Positions 15,933 through 24,385 of a stretch of 64,000 nucleotides of DNA are shown here, piece by piece (the stretch's first letter is position 1; each line of letters begins with the position of its first letter). Origin of the DNA: VAXT01 sp963794605 (GTDB lineage: Bacteria > Actinomycetota > Thermoleophilia > Gaiellales > Gaiellaceae). The DNA lies in contig CAWCEN010000004.1 in NCBI GenBank assembly GCA_963794605.1, positions 558,001 to 622,000 on the forward strand, read 5' to 3'. The position numbers were made by a program, and so were the translations under genes. The notes beneath the pieces were generated by a model. It was given only the letters and a program-made list of their open reading frames with translations, searched no databases and was not told the DNA's origin.

Positions 15933-16985
15933 CTAGGCAGCGCGACTCGGCACGATCGCGGCCCGGACGGCTGACGCCAGACGGCGGACCCCCTCTTCGA
16001 TCGCGGCCGGCGACTCGTAGCTGAACGCGAGCCGGAGCGCGCTCTCCCCGCCCGGCCCACAGAAGAAGTCGGAGCCGGTGACGAACGTGACGCCCTCGGC
16101 GCGCAGATCGGTGGCCGCGACCCCGTCCGGGAGGTCGAGCCAGACGAAGTAGCCGCCTTCCGGGACCGTCCAGGTCGCCTCGGGCAGGTGCCGCTCGAGC
16201 GCAGAGACCATCGCGTCGCGACGCTCGCGGAGCAGTCCGCAGATGCGCTCGAGGTTCGGCTCGAAGCTCCCACGGCGCACGAACTCGTACACGGTCGCCT
16301 GCGAGAAGAGCCCAGGCGTGATGTACGAGGCGGTCGCTGCGGCCACGACCCGTTCCGCGAGGGCGCTCGGCAGCACCAGGTAGCCGACCCGGAGGCCCGG
16401 GGCGACCGTCTTCGAGAAAGACGAGCTGAAGACGACGTTCTCGCCGCGGGCCAGCTCGAACACGGTCGGCGGCGGTTTTCCTTCGAAGCGGACGAGGCCG
16501 TACGGGTCGTCCTCGAGCACTAGCAACCCGCCCTTGGCGAGACTCGCCAGGTGCTTGCGGCGGTCGTGAGAGAGCGTGCGGCCGGTCGGGTTCTGGAACG
16601 TCGGAATCGTGTAGAGAAACGCGCCTCCGTTCACGGCGGGCTCCTCGTCGAGCGGGACGCAGATCACCTCCGCGTCGAGCTCGGTGAGGATCTTCAGCGG
16701 CCGGTCGTAGGTCGGTGCCTCGACGATCACGGTTCCGGTCGGCGAGAGCAGCTCGGCGAGGAAGCGAAAGCCCTGGAGCGAGCCGTTCGTGAGGACGACT
16801 CGCTCGGGCTCCACTCGGTGGCGGTCGGCGATCCAGTCGCGGAGAGGCGCGTAGCCGCCGGCCGGGCCGTAGTTCAGCGCTGTGGCGCCGTCCCGCTCGA
16901 TTGCGGCGCGCGCGCAGTCGGCAAGCTCCTCGACCGCGAGGCACTCCGGCGCCGGCACGCCGCGGGCGAAGGAGATCGGCTCCAT
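15933..16985 (-). CDS. PLP-dependent aminotransferase, class I/II
   Basis: A 350-residue fold-type I aminotransferase. The Schiff-base lysine is K192 in SSSFSKTVAPGLRVGY. Supporting motifs are TNGSLQGFRF, PTFQNPTGRTLS and EDDPYG (Asp160, Tyr162), and the C-terminal PEGGYFVWLDLP. Sequence features are closest to the LysN/2-aminoadipate and MocR-type aminotransferase group, but there is no DNA-binding domain. It is about 40-50 residues shorter than usual at the N-terminus, yet begins in register with that group (PISFARGVP). The substrate cannot be assigned. It is transcribed divergently from a small secreted protein through overlapping -10 boxes. Confidence 0.8.
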   Translation of the reverse strand: MEPISFARGVPAPECLAVEELADCARAAIERDGATALNYGPAGGYAPLRDWIADRHRVEPERVVLTNGSLQGFRFLAELLSPTGTVIVEAPTYDRPLKILTELDAEVICVPLDEEPAVNGGAFLYTIPTFQNPTGRTLSHDRRKHLASLAKGGLLVLEDDPYGLVRFEGKPPPTVFELARGENVVFSSSFSKTVAPGLRVGYLVLPSALAERVVAAATASYITPGLFSQATVYEFVRRGSFEPNLERICGLLRERRDAMVSALERHLPEATWTVPEGGYFVWLDLPDGVAATDLRAEGVTFVTGSDFFCGPGGESALRLAFSYESPAAIEEGVRRLASAVRAAIVPSRAA

Positions 16986-16991
16986 GGAGTC

Positions 16992-16997
16992 ACCCTA
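16992..16997 (-). promoter_or_regulatory. -10 box for the aminotransferase
   Basis: TAGGGT on the minus strand, 6 nt before the ATG at 16983-16985. Its terminal TA is shared with the opposing TAGAAT box. Confidence 0.45.
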
Positions 16998-17001
16998 GAA
17001 T
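16996..17001 (+). promoter_or_regulatory. -10 box for the small secreted protein
   Basis: TAGAAT, 11 nt before the ATG at 17013. It overlaps the opposing box by 2 bp, so the two promoters cannot both be occupied at once. Confidence 0.5.
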
Positions 17002-17012
17002 CAGGCCCGGAC

Positions 17013-17408
17013 ATGAAGCTCGCCGCCGTGGCATTCGTCGCGCTTGCGTTTCCTGCATCGGCCGTCGCAGCCCTCGAGGTGAAGCTGGCCCTCGTGCCGA
17101 ACGCGCCCAGGGTCGGTGCCGCCTCGACCATTCAGCTCCGGCCCTACTGGACCTACAAACGGGCGGATGGCTCCTGCTGCGTCCTGAGGCCGGCCGCGGT
17201 GACCTACCCGTTCCAGGTCGAAGCGGTCGCGCCGAACGGCCGGGTGCATCGCGTCTCGATCCGCAGGACGACGAAGCGCTACCTCTGGTCCGCGGCCTTC
17301 CGCTTCCGCGCAGCCGGCCGCTGGGTAATCCGCGCGCCGCAATGGGGCCCGCGCTACAGCCGCAACTTCGGCGCCAGGCCCCGAATCCCGGTGACAGTCG
17401 CGCGCTAG
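17013..17408 (+). CDS. Secreted hypothetical protein
   Basis: A 131-residue exported protein. Residues 1-19 are a signal peptide (MKLAAVAFVALAFPASAVA). The mature part looks beta-rich (VKLALVPNAPRVG, FRFRAAGRWVIRAP), resembling a small immunoglobulin-like or carbohydrate-binding fold, and has two adjacent cysteines (SCCVL). No family is recognised. Its last 4 bp overlap the convergent sucD gene. Confidence 0.65.
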   Translation: MKLAAVAFVALAFPASAVAALEVKLALVPNAPRVGAASTIQLRPYWTYKRADGSCCVLRPAAVTYPFQVEAVAPNGRVHRVSIRRTTKRYLWSAAFRFRAAGRWVIRAPQWGPRYSRNFGARPRIPVTVAR

Positions 17409-18280
17409 ACGCGCGCGGCGGTGTCGGCCGCCAGCTCGGCGACCTCGGTCGGCGTCGTCCCGACGATGACTCCCGCGGCCTCGAGCGCGGCTTTCTTGGC
17501 CTCGGCCGTGCCCGACGTGCCCGAAATGATCGCGCCCGCGTGCCCCATCGTCTTGCCCGGCGGGGCCGTGAAGCCCGCGATGTAGGCGACGACCGGCTTG
17601 GACATCTCCTGCTCGATGTAGCGCGCCGCCTTCTCCTCCTCGTCGCCGCCGATCTCGCCGACCATCACGACGACGTCCGTCTCCTCGTCCGTCTCGAAGC
17701 GCCCGAGCACGTCGATGAAGGACGAGCCGACGACCGGATCGCCGCCGATCCCGACGATCGTCGAGTTCCCAAGCCCGCGCTGGGCCAGCTCGTAGCCGAT
17801 CTGGTACGTGAGCGTCCCGGAGCGGCTGACGAGGCCGATCCGCCCCTCGCTCAGCACCTCCGCTGGGATGATCCCGACGTTCGCCTTGCCCGGCGAGAGC
17901 GCGCCGGGGCAGTTGGGGCCGAGCATCGTGATCTCCTTCGGCCGGATGTAGTTGTAGATCCGCAGCATGTCGTGCGCCGCCAGCCCTTCCGCCACGCAGA
18001 TCACGGTCTGGATGCCCGCGTCGACGGCCTCGTAGATCGCATCGCCCGCGAAGCGCGCCGGGACGAAGACGAGGGTCGTATTCGCCTGAGTCTCGGCGAC
18101 GGCGTCGGCGACGGTATTGAAGACCGGGATCCCGGACACGTCCTGACCACCTTTGCCGGGCGTGACCCCGGCGACGACGTTCGTCCCGTAGTCGCGGTTG
18201 CGGACGGCGTGGAACGAGCCCTCGCTGCCGGTGATGCCCTGGACGACGAGCCGCGTCTCGTTGCCGACGATGATCGCCAC
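17405..18280 (-). CDS. sucD: Succinyl-CoA synthetase alpha subunit
   Basis: A 291-residue subunit of the ADP/GDP-forming succinate-CoA ligase. The CoA-binding Rossmann domain comes first (TGSEGSFHAVRNRDYGTNVV), followed by GPNCPG and the phospho-acceptor histidine H247 in KTMGHAGAIISG. The GTG start lies 1 bp after the stop of a methyltransferase gene, which in turn overlaps sucC, so all three are one operon. It converts succinyl-CoA to succinate with nucleotide synthesis in the TCA cycle. Confidence 0.95.
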   Translation of the reverse strand: MAIIVGNETRLVVQGITGSEGSFHAVRNRDYGTNVVAGVTPGKGGQDVSGIPVFNTVADAVAETQANTTLVFVPARFAGDAIYEAVDAGIQTVICVAEGLAAHDMLRIYNYIRPKEITMLGPNCPGALSPGKANVGIIPAEVLSEGRIGLVSRSGTLTYQIGYELAQRGLGNSTIVGIGGDPVVGSSFIDVLGRFETDEETDVVVMVGEIGGDEEEKAARYIEQEMSKPVVAYIAGFTAPPGKTMGHAGAIISGTSGTAEAKKAALEAAGVIVGTTPTEVAELAADTAARV

Positions 18281-18281
18281 G

Positions 18282-18968
18282 CTACGCGTCCAAGTTACGT
18301 TGAGAGGACATTCGGGGGCCTTCAGCTACGCGAGGTCTGACCCTCGCTTTGAAGATCGCGCGCTCGAGCCGGAGCTTGCCGTCCTCGACCCGGCCGGCGA
18401 GCAGCTCGCGGATCCTGCCTCTGTCCTCTTCGGGGGTGCCCGACCGTTCGAGCCAGGCCTCGAAGTCGATCCGCTTGTCCTCGAGCTCGTACGCATCGAC
18501 CTCGAGCCCGGCGGCGTCGAACATTGCGCGCCACTCCTCTTCCGAGTAGTTGCGAACGTGCGTCGGGTCGCGCAGGCGGTCCGCTTCCTCGCCGGGCTCT
18601 CCCATGAACAGGTTGTCCGCGACGAGCACCAGCGCACGGCTGACACGCGCCATCTCCTTCAGGGCGCCCGCCGGATCCTGGAAGTGGTGCGCAGCCACAC
18701 GGCAGGCGACGACGTCGAAGCTCGAGTCGGCGAACGGGATCTCCTCTGCACGGCTGACGACGGTCGGGTTCATGCCGGGCGCCGAGTCGATCGTCACGAC
18801 CTCGAGCCCGGCCTCGCCCAGGACGCGTGCGACGTTCCCACCGCCGGTCGCCAGGTCGAGCGCTGTCCGCCCTTCGGCCCACTCCGCGAAAAGCTCGAGA
18901 TCGCGTCCCTGCGAATGGGCGTCGCTGTGCCGGTACGCCTCGGCCCGCTCCGACCAGACATCGGTCAT
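18282..18968 (-). CDS. Class I SAM-dependent methyltransferase between sucC and sucD
   Basis: A 228-residue methyltransferase of the UbiE/type-11 class. The SAM-binding motif is ALDLATGGGNVAR, followed by VVTIDSAPGM and the post-motif PFADSSFDVVACRVAAHHF. The ATG overlaps the sucC stop (ATGA) and the gene ends 1 bp before sucD, so it sits inside the succinyl-CoA synthetase operon, where normally sucC and sucD are adjacent. The substrate (small molecule or protein) is unknown. The family call is firm and a functional link with succinyl-CoA synthetase is inference from position only. Confidence 0.82.
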   Translation of the reverse strand: MTDVWSERAEAYRHSDAHSQGRDLELFAEWAEGRTALDLATGGGNVARVLGEAGLEVVTIDSAPGMNPTVVSRAEEIPFADSSFDVVACRVAAHHFQDPAGALKEMARVSRALVLVADNLFMGEPGEEADRLRDPTHVRNYSEEEWRAMFDAAGLEVDAYELEDKRIDFEAWLERSGTPEEDRGRIRELLAGRVEDGKLRLERAIFKARVRPRVAEGPRMSSQRNLDA

Positions 18969-20107
18969 TGGGCCAGCTCCACTGCACGCTTCGCGGCGTC
19001 GAGCATCGTCGCCTCGACGTGGATGTTGTCGCGCCCGGCGTCCTCGAGGATCTGCCGCCCTTCTTCCGCGTTCGTCCCGTCGAACCGGACGACGATCGGA
19101 TGCTCGATCCCGGTCTGGTCGAGCGCCTGGAGCATCCCGCGCGCGACGATGTCGCACCGCGTGATCCCGGCGAAGATGTTGAAGAAGATCGACTTGACCT
19201 GCGGGTCGGCGCTGATGATCTCGAGCGCGTCGACGACGCCCTGGGCGTCGCCGCCGCCGCCGAGGTCGCAGAAGTTCGCGGGCTTCCCGCCGGCGAGCGC
19301 GATCACGTCGAGTGTCGACATGACCAAACCGGCCCCGTTGCCGAGGATCCCGACCTCGCCCTCGAGCTTCACGTAGGTGACGCCCTTCTCGCGGGCGGCG
19401 CGCTCCTCGGGCGGATACGCCTCGAGGTCGCGCATCTCCGCGATGTCCGGATGCCTGTACAGCGCGTTGTCGTCGACCGTGAACTTCGAGTCGAGCGCCT
19501 TCACCTCGCCTTCGGGCGTGACGATCAGCGGGTTGATCTCGCAGAGCAGCGCGTCGGCGCCGACAAACGCGTCGTAGAGCTTCTGGACGATGGCCAGGAT
19601 CTGCTTCTGCTCGTCAGGGGCCTCGATCCCGGCCGCATAGATGAGCCTGCGGGCCTGGTAGGGCTGGAAGCCCTCGAGCGGGTCGACGTGCAGCCGCGCC
19701 AGCGCCTCGGGCCGCTCGGAGGCGACCTCCTCGATGTCGATGCCGCCCTCCTTGGTCAGCATGAACAGTGCCTTCTTCGCGCCGCGGTCGAACGTGATCG
19801 AGAGGTAGTACTCGCGCTCGATGTCGGACGCCTGCTCGATCCAGAGCTTGCGAACGACGTGGCCGTTGATGTCCATGCCGAGGATCGCCTCGGCGTGCTG
19901 CGCGGCCTCGTCCGGGGAGTCGGCGAGCTTGATCCCGCCCGCCTTGCCGCGGCCGCCGGTCAGCACCTGGGCCTTGACCACGACCTGCGTGCCGAGCTCC
20001 TCAGCCGCCGCACGCGCCTCGTCCGGGGTCGCAGCGACGCGCCCGTCCGAGACGGGTATCCCGAAGCGTTTGAACAGCTCCTTTCCCTGGTACTCGTAGA
20101 GGTCCAC
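18965..20107 (-). CDS. sucC: Succinyl-CoA synthetase beta subunit
   Basis: A 380-residue ATP-grasp subunit. It begins MDLYEYQGKELFKRFGIPV, as in SucC, with the nucleotide region VVKAQVLTGGRGKAGGIKLA, the metal/substrate motif ALLCEINPL and the C-terminal ligase domain (NIFAGITRCD). GTG is the start, 11 nt after a TAGAGT box. It heads the sucC-methyltransferase-sucD operon. Confidence 0.95.
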   Translation of the reverse strand: MDLYEYQGKELFKRFGIPVSDGRVAATPDEARAAAEELGTQVVVKAQVLTGGRGKAGGIKLADSPDEAAQHAEAILGMDINGHVVRKLWIEQASDIEREYYLSITFDRGAKKALFMLTKEGGIDIEEVASERPEALARLHVDPLEGFQPYQARRLIYAAGIEAPDEQKQILAIVQKLYDAFVGADALLCEINPLIVTPEGEVKALDSKFTVDDNALYRHPDIAEMRDLEAYPPEERAAREKGVTYVKLEGEVGILGNGAGLVMSTLDVIALAGGKPANFCDLGGGGDAQGVVDALEIISADPQVKSIFFNIFAGITRCDIVARGMLQALDQTGIEHPIVVRFDGTNAEEGRQILEDAGRDNIHVEATMLDAAKRAVELAQ

Positions 20108-20118
20108 CGGCGCGCGCG

Positions 20119-20124
20119 ACTCTA
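20119..20124 (-). promoter_or_regulatory. -10 box for the sucC operon
   Basis: TAGAGT on the minus strand, 11 nt before the GTG of sucC, with only a CG-alternating spacer and no Shine-Dalgarno between. Confidence 0.5.
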
Positions 20125-20209
20125 GCTTAGGAGCGGTTGCGGTCGCATCGAGCCCATCGGTTGTTCATTTCCGACGGGCGCGCGAGCAGGGCTTGCACAC
20201 CCTGAGGGC

Positions 20210-20227
20210 GGCACCGCAAGCGGTGCC
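20210..20227. other. Small hairpin upstream of the acidic protein promoter
   Basis: GGCACCGC and GCGGTGCC pair over 8 bp around AA. A TAGAGT box follows at 20229-20234, so the inverted repeat would cover the -35 zone of the acidic protein gene and could be an operator. It is equally possible that it is a remnant terminator. Confidence 0.35.
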
Positions 20228-20261
20228 TTAGAGTCATGGAGTCACCGACCAAGGAGGCGCA

Positions 20262-20468
20262 GTGAGCGAGCCAGATACATCGCTGCAGGACGAAGAGATT
20301 CGCGGTGAGACGACCTGGGAAGAGTCGTCGGAGGAAGGCGATAGCGACGGGACCGACTCCGGCGGCGACAGCGACGGGACGGACTCCGGCGGCGACAGCG
20401 ACGGGATGGACGACGGCGGCTCCGACTCGGACGGCACGGACAGCGATTCCGACGGCAGCGACTCGTAG
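20262..20468 (+). CDS. Acidic Asp/Ser/Gly repeat protein
   Basis: A 68-residue, extremely acidic, probably disordered protein. The GTG start has a clear Shine-Dalgarno (AAGGAGG, 4 nt spacing). The first 25 residues are mixed; the rest contains three copies of a nine-residue unit (GDSDGTDSG, the last degenerate) and a DSDG-rich tail. There is no signal peptide or membrane segment. It may bind cations or mask charge, but no function can be assigned. The opposite strand is also open (Ser/Pro-rich), but only this strand has a ribosome site. Confidence 0.6.
   Translation: MSEPDTSLQDEEIRGETTWEESSEEGDSDGTDSGGDSDGTDSGGDSDGMDDGGSDSDGTDSDSDGSDS
20337..20417. repeat. Three tandem 27-bp units
   Basis: Units at 20337-20363, 20364-20390 and 20391-20417 encode GDSDGTDSG twice and GDSDGMDDG once. 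Units one and two differ at only two silent positions, so they arose by recent duplication. Confidence 0.85.
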
Positions 20469-20474
20469 CAGCGG

Positions 20475-21737
20475 TTGAGAGCGTTCGGTTTGAGCGTCGA
20501 TCGAATCGACCGGTCAGTTCCGACGGAAGGGCGGGCCAAGCCCGCCATTCCTGAAGACGACGCAACAAGCGGCGCCTTGCAGCGCTGCGTCTCACCGGTC
20601 GAAGCCGAGCGCTTCTACGGCGAGTATTGGGAGCGGAAACCCCTCCTCGTCCCGCGCGACGAGGAGGGGCGCTTCCTCGACCTGCTGTCGATCGCCGAGG
20701 TCGAGCGTCGCGTCACTGCCGGCGGGCTCCGGCACCCGGCGTTCCGGGTCGTCAAGGAGGACGCGAAGATCGTGCTCGGCGACTACGCAGAGGACATCCC
20801 ATGGACGCCGACGTCGTTTTCCGGGAGCGCGCAGGTCGAGCGCGTCGCTGCCCAGTTCGAGCGCGGCGCGACGATCGTCCTCCAGGCACTCCAGCTCCAG
20901 CACTCGCCGCTCGCAGACTTCTGCCGAGAGCTCGAGCGGGAGCTCGGCCATCCCGTGCAGGCGAACGCGTACTACACGCCTGCGAGCGCACAGGGCTTCA
21001 AGGTGCACCACGACACCCACGATGTGCTCTGCCTCCAGATCGAGGGCGAGAAACGCTGGCTCGTCTACCCGCCGGCCCTCGAGCTTCCGCTGAAGAGCCA
21101 GAAGTACTCGGCGGAGCTGGGCGAGCCCGGTGAGCCGGTGATGGACGTCACGATGCGGGCGGGCGACACGCTCTACCTCCCGCGTGGGTGGCTGCACCAG
21201 GCGATGACCTCGGACGCGGCGTCGCTCCACCTGACCGTGGGCATCAACGTCTCGACCTGGCGCGACGCGATCCGGGCCGCGGTCGACGAGGCAGCGAACG
21301 AGGACATCGCGTTCCGTCGGGGCTTGGCCAGTGACGGCGCGGCTCCGGAAGGGCTCTTCGAGGCTCTGGCTGCACGGCTTACGCCGGAGGCGGTCGCACG
21401 ACGACAACGACGCTCGTTCGTCGAGGGCCGGCGGCCGCTCCGCGGGGACGCGTTCGACCAGTTGCGCGCGCTCGACGAGCTCGAATCGCGGACAGAGATC
21501 GAGCGCAGGAAGAGCGTGATCGCCGACCTTGACGTCGACGACCGAGAGGCGCGCCTCTCCTTCGAGGGGCGGACACTGACCCTCCCGGCTCGGGTCGCGG
21601 AAGAGCTCGAATACATGCTCCGCGTCGACGAGCCGTTCACGGCCGCCGACCTTCCCGGGCGGCTCGACGAGGAGAGCCGGCTCGTGCTCGTCCGGCGCCT
21701 CGTGCGCGAGGGCCTGCTCCGGATCAGGCTGGACTGA
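20475..21737 (+). CDS. JmjC/cupin-type 2-oxoglutarate oxygenase (ROXA-like)
   Basis: A 420-residue Fe(II)/2-oxoglutarate oxygenase of the ribosomal-oxygenase group. The facial triad is readable: H178 and D180 in GFKVHHDTHDVL and H241 in YLPRGWLHQA. The dimer and winged-helix regions typical of YcfD/NO66 fill the C-terminal half. Family members hydroxylate ribosomal proteins (Arg or His), so a ribosomal substrate is likely but unproven. The start used is TTG at 20475, 6 bp after the acidic protein stop; TTG at 20490 is an alternative and neither has a clear ribosome site. The last 14 bp overlap the convergent gene. Confidence 0.8.
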   Translation: MRAFGLSVDRIDRSVPTEGRAKPAIPEDDATSGALQRCVSPVEAERFYGEYWERKPLLVPRDEEGRFLDLLSIAEVERRVTAGGLRHPAFRVVKEDAKIVLGDYAEDIPWTPTSFSGSAQVERVAAQFERGATIVLQALQLQHSPLADFCRELERELGHPVQANAYYTPASAQGFKVHHDTHDVLCLQIEGEKRWLVYPPALELPLKSQKYSAELGEPGEPVMDVTMRAGDTLYLPRGWLHQAMTSDAASLHLTVGINVSTWRDAIRAAVDEAANEDIAFRRGLASDGAAPEGLFEALAARLTPEAVARRQRRSFVEGRRPLRGDAFDQLRALDELESRTEIERRKSVIADLDVDDREARLSFEGRTLTLPARVAEELEYMLRVDEPFTAADLPGRLDEESRLVLVRRLVREGLLRIRLD

Positions 21738-22593
21738 CGACGAAGCGCGGCGGTCGCTCGAGCGACTCCGAGCCGCACGTCAGACGAGTCAAGTCTCCGG
21801 GCTCCCGTTCGACGCGCAGCTCGTGCGTCTCCTCCCCGGCCGAGAATGTGACCCGCGTCGATCCGTTGTCCCGCTCGACCAGCTGCAGGGCGAGATCGTC
21901 GATCCCGATCAGGCCTGTCCGCTCCCGGACTGCGAGCTCGGCCGCCTGGACCGCGAACGTGTAGATCGACCGGCCGCGATAGCTCGCCGTCAGGATCCTT
22001 CGCTCGAGGTGCTCGTCGAGCACCGATCCCGCTGTCTCGCGGTCGACCCGCCCGTAGTAGAGCCCTTCCGGCAGGCAGACGAGGTTCCCGGCGAAGCGGT
22101 CGCCGCCGATGTGCGACACCTGCCAGACCCAGTCCGGCTCGAGCTCGTCACGAAGCGCCTCGTAGAGCGGGCGCCCGTAGCGCGCGCAGCACGGGTCGTG
22201 CTTTCCGTGCGTGCAGACGAGGAAGAGCGGATGGTCTACAGGCGTACCGGCGAGTAGATCGAGCCCGCGAAGATCCTCGTAGGCCTCGAACTGGGTTCTC
22301 GTGACCGCCGTTTCGCCCTGTCTGGAGGCGGCCGTGAACGCAACGAGCTGGGCCGCTCCTCTGCGATCGGGGCGCCTGACGAACAGGAGCCGGCCGTGCG
22401 GGACCGAGCGCACCTGGTCGCGCAGATGCTGCTTGACCTGGTCCGAGAGACCGCTGCCGGTGAGAGCATCCCGGGCCCAGAGCCCGCGGTACTCGATGAG
22501 GAACCAGTTGTCGATTCGACTGGCCGTCGCGGCGAGCGGCTCGTCGTTCTCGCGCGAGAGGTCCGCGCAGAAGGGCGCGCGAGTCTCCGTCAA
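21724..22593 (-). CDS. Sucrase/ferredoxin-like protein
   Basis: A 289-residue member of the sucrase/ferredoxin-like family, with a thioredoxin-like [2Fe-2S] fold. The ligand region CTHGKHDPCCARYGRP and the conserved HIGGDRFAGNLVCLPEGLYY are present. An electron-transfer role is inferred from the family; the old sucrase label is not supported by chemistry. The ATG overlaps the stop of the biotin carboxylase gene (ATGA), so it is co-transcribed with accC. Confidence 0.82.
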   Translation of the reverse strand: MTETRAPFCADLSRENDEPLAATASRIDNWFLIEYRGLWARDALTGSGLSDQVKQHLRDQVRSVPHGRLLFVRRPDRRGAAQLVAFTAASRQGETAVTRTQFEAYEDLRGLDLLAGTPVDHPLFLVCTHGKHDPCCARYGRPLYEALRDELEPDWVWQVSHIGGDRFAGNLVCLPEGLYYGRVDRETAGSVLDEHLERRILTASYRGRSIYTFAVQAAELAVRERTGLIGIDDLALQLVERDNGSTRVTFSAGEETHELRVEREPGDLTRLTCGSESLERPPRFVVSPA

Positions 22594-24365
22594 TCGGCGT
22601 CCTGGGTGACCAGGCAGATGATCTGGCCCGTCGTGACCGGCTGGCCAGGCTCCACGGAGAGCTCGGACACGGTGCCTGCTCGGGGCGACGTGATCTCGTT
22701 CTCCATCTTCATCGCCTCGACGACGCAGACGACCTGGCCGGGCTCGACGGCGTCGCCCTCCGCGACCTCGACGGCAAGCACGGTGCCCTGCATCGGCGCG
22801 ACGATCGCGTCGCGAGCCGCGCCATGGTGGCCATGCTGGGCGTCGCGGTCCCGGCGACGGCGGGCAAGCTCGGCGTGCGGCGGCTCCTGCTCGAGGAGCG
22901 TGATCTCGAAGCGCCGGCCCTCGACTTCTGCCTGGATGCTGCGGCCCTGGAGGCGTCCGTCCGAGGCCACGGGTACGTTAGTTGTCACATGAGACAACTG
23001 CTCGGCTTCCTCGGCCAACTCCTTCGATTCGACGATCCCGTGGCACGTCTCGCCTGTCGCGAAACAGGAGTGGGCGAGCAGCGCGCGATGGAAACCGATC
23101 AGCGTCTTGATCCCGTCGATCTCGTACTCACCGAGCGCGCGCAGCATGCGCCGCCTCGCGTGCTCGCGGTCGACGCCGTGAACGCAGAGCTTCGCTACGA
23201 GCGGGTCGTACAGGCCCACGACCTCGCTGCCCTCTCTCACGCCCGAGTCGACCCTCACTCCGGGGCCCGCCGGCTCCCGGTAGCCCGCGATCCGCCCCGG
23301 CGTAGGCAAGAAGCCGGTGGACGGATCCTCGGCGTTGATGCGGCACTCGATTGCGTGCCCGCTCAGCCGAACATCCTCCTGGCGCAGCGATAGCGGCTCT
23401 CCAGCCGCGATCAACACCTGCTCGCGGACGAGGTCGAGCCCCGTGACGAGCTCGGTGACCGTGTGCTCGACCTGGAGACGCGTGTTCATCTCGAGGAAGA
23501 AGTACTCGCCCTCGCTCGAGAGGAGACCCTCGATCGTCCCCGCGGAGCGGTACCCGACGGCCCTGGCGGCATCGACCGCGATCCGGCCGATCTCGGCCCG
23601 GAGCTCCGCGTCGACGGCCGGGGACGGAGTCTCTTCGACGAGCTTCTGGTGACGACGCTGGATCGTGCAGTCGCGTTCGCCGAGATGGATCACAGATCCA
23701 TGCCCGTCGGCGAGGACCTGTACCTCGACGTGGCGCGGGTTGTCGAGATAGCGCTCGACGTAGACGGCCGAGTCGGAGAAGTACGCCTGGCCTTCGCGGC
23801 GGGCGGCCTCGAACGCGCGCTCGACCTCGTCTGGCGAGTCGACGACTTTGAGACCCTTGCCGCCGCCACCCGCCGAAGCCTTGATCGCGATGGGCCAGCC
23901 GATCTCGTCTCCGAGCCTCCGAACGTCGGCAGCCGTCTCGACCGGCCCGGTCGTGCCGGGGATGATCGGAACGCCCGCGGCGCTCATCGTCTGGCGGGCG
24001 GCGACCTTGGAGCCCATCAGCTCCATCGCCTCCGCCGGCGGGCCGATCCACACGAGCCCGGCCGCTTCCACGGCGCGCGCGAAATCCGCGTTCTCGGCCA
24101 GGAACCCATAGCCGGGATGAACGGCCTCGGCGCCGGCCTGGCGGGCGACGTCGATGATCCGATCCTGATTCAGGTAGCTCTCGGCCGGTGTCCCGGGCCC
24201 GACGAGGTACCCCTCGTCCGCAAAAGCAGCGTGCAGCGATCCGCGGTCGGGCTCCGAGTAGATCGCGACCGACGCGATCTCCAACTCGCGGAGCGTCCGG
24301 CAGATACGAACGGCGATCTCGCCTCGGTTGGCGACGAGGATCTTGCTGAACGGCTTCGTGTCCAT
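22590..24365 (-). CDS. accC: Acyl-CoA carboxylase alpha subunit (biotin carboxylase + BCCP)
   Basis: A 591-residue fusion. The biotin carboxylase part covers about 1-450 (KILVANRGEIAVRI; glycine loop KASAGGGGKGLKVV from K162; FLEMNTRLQVEHTVTE). A linker follows, then a biotinyl domain with VEAMKMENEI, biotinylated at K553. It carboxylates biotin for transfer to acyl-CoA by a beta subunit; the likely partner is at 28136-29701, with an epsilon-like subunit at 24659-24871. The ATG at 24363 is preferred over upstream starts that would overlap the divergent pgsA remnant. Whether acetyl- or propionyl-CoA is the substrate cannot be told from the alpha subunit. Confidence 0.9.
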   Translation of the reverse strand: MDTKPFSKILVANRGEIAVRICRTLRELEIASVAIYSEPDRGSLHAAFADEGYLVGPGTPAESYLNQDRIIDVARQAGAEAVHPGYGFLAENADFARAVEAAGLVWIGPPAEAMELMGSKVAARQTMSAAGVPIIPGTTGPVETAADVRRLGDEIGWPIAIKASAGGGGKGLKVVDSPDEVERAFEAARREGQAYFSDSAVYVERYLDNPRHVEVQVLADGHGSVIHLGERDCTIQRRHQKLVEETPSPAVDAELRAEIGRIAVDAARAVGYRSAGTIEGLLSSEGEYFFLEMNTRLQVEHTVTELVTGLDLVREQVLIAAGEPLSLRQEDVRLSGHAIECRINAEDPSTGFLPTPGRIAGYREPAGPGVRVDSGVREGSEVVGLYDPLVAKLCVHGVDREHARRRMLRALGEYEIDGIKTLIGFHRALLAHSCFATGETCHGIVESKELAEEAEQLSHVTTNVPVASDGRLQGRSIQAEVEGRRFEITLLEQEPPHAELARRRRDRDAQHGHHGAARDAIVAPMQGTVLAVEVAEGDAVEPGQVVCVVEAMKMENEITSPRAGTVSELSVEPGQPVTTGQIICLVTQDAD

Positions 24366-24372
24366 CCCCGCG

Positions 24373-24378
24373 TATTCT
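24373..24378 (+). promoter_or_regulatory. -10 box for the pgsA remnant
   Basis: TATTCT, 7 nt before the GTG at 24386, with no Shine-Dalgarno. The same bases read AGAATA on the other strand, upstream of accC. Confidence 0.45.
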
Positions 24379-24385
24379 CCAATCA

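Noticed and set aside
20234..20548. Ser/Pro-rich minus-strand frame opposite the acidic repeat protein
   Set aside because: It mirrors the repeat on the other strand and lacks a ribosome site, while the plus strand has a clear one.
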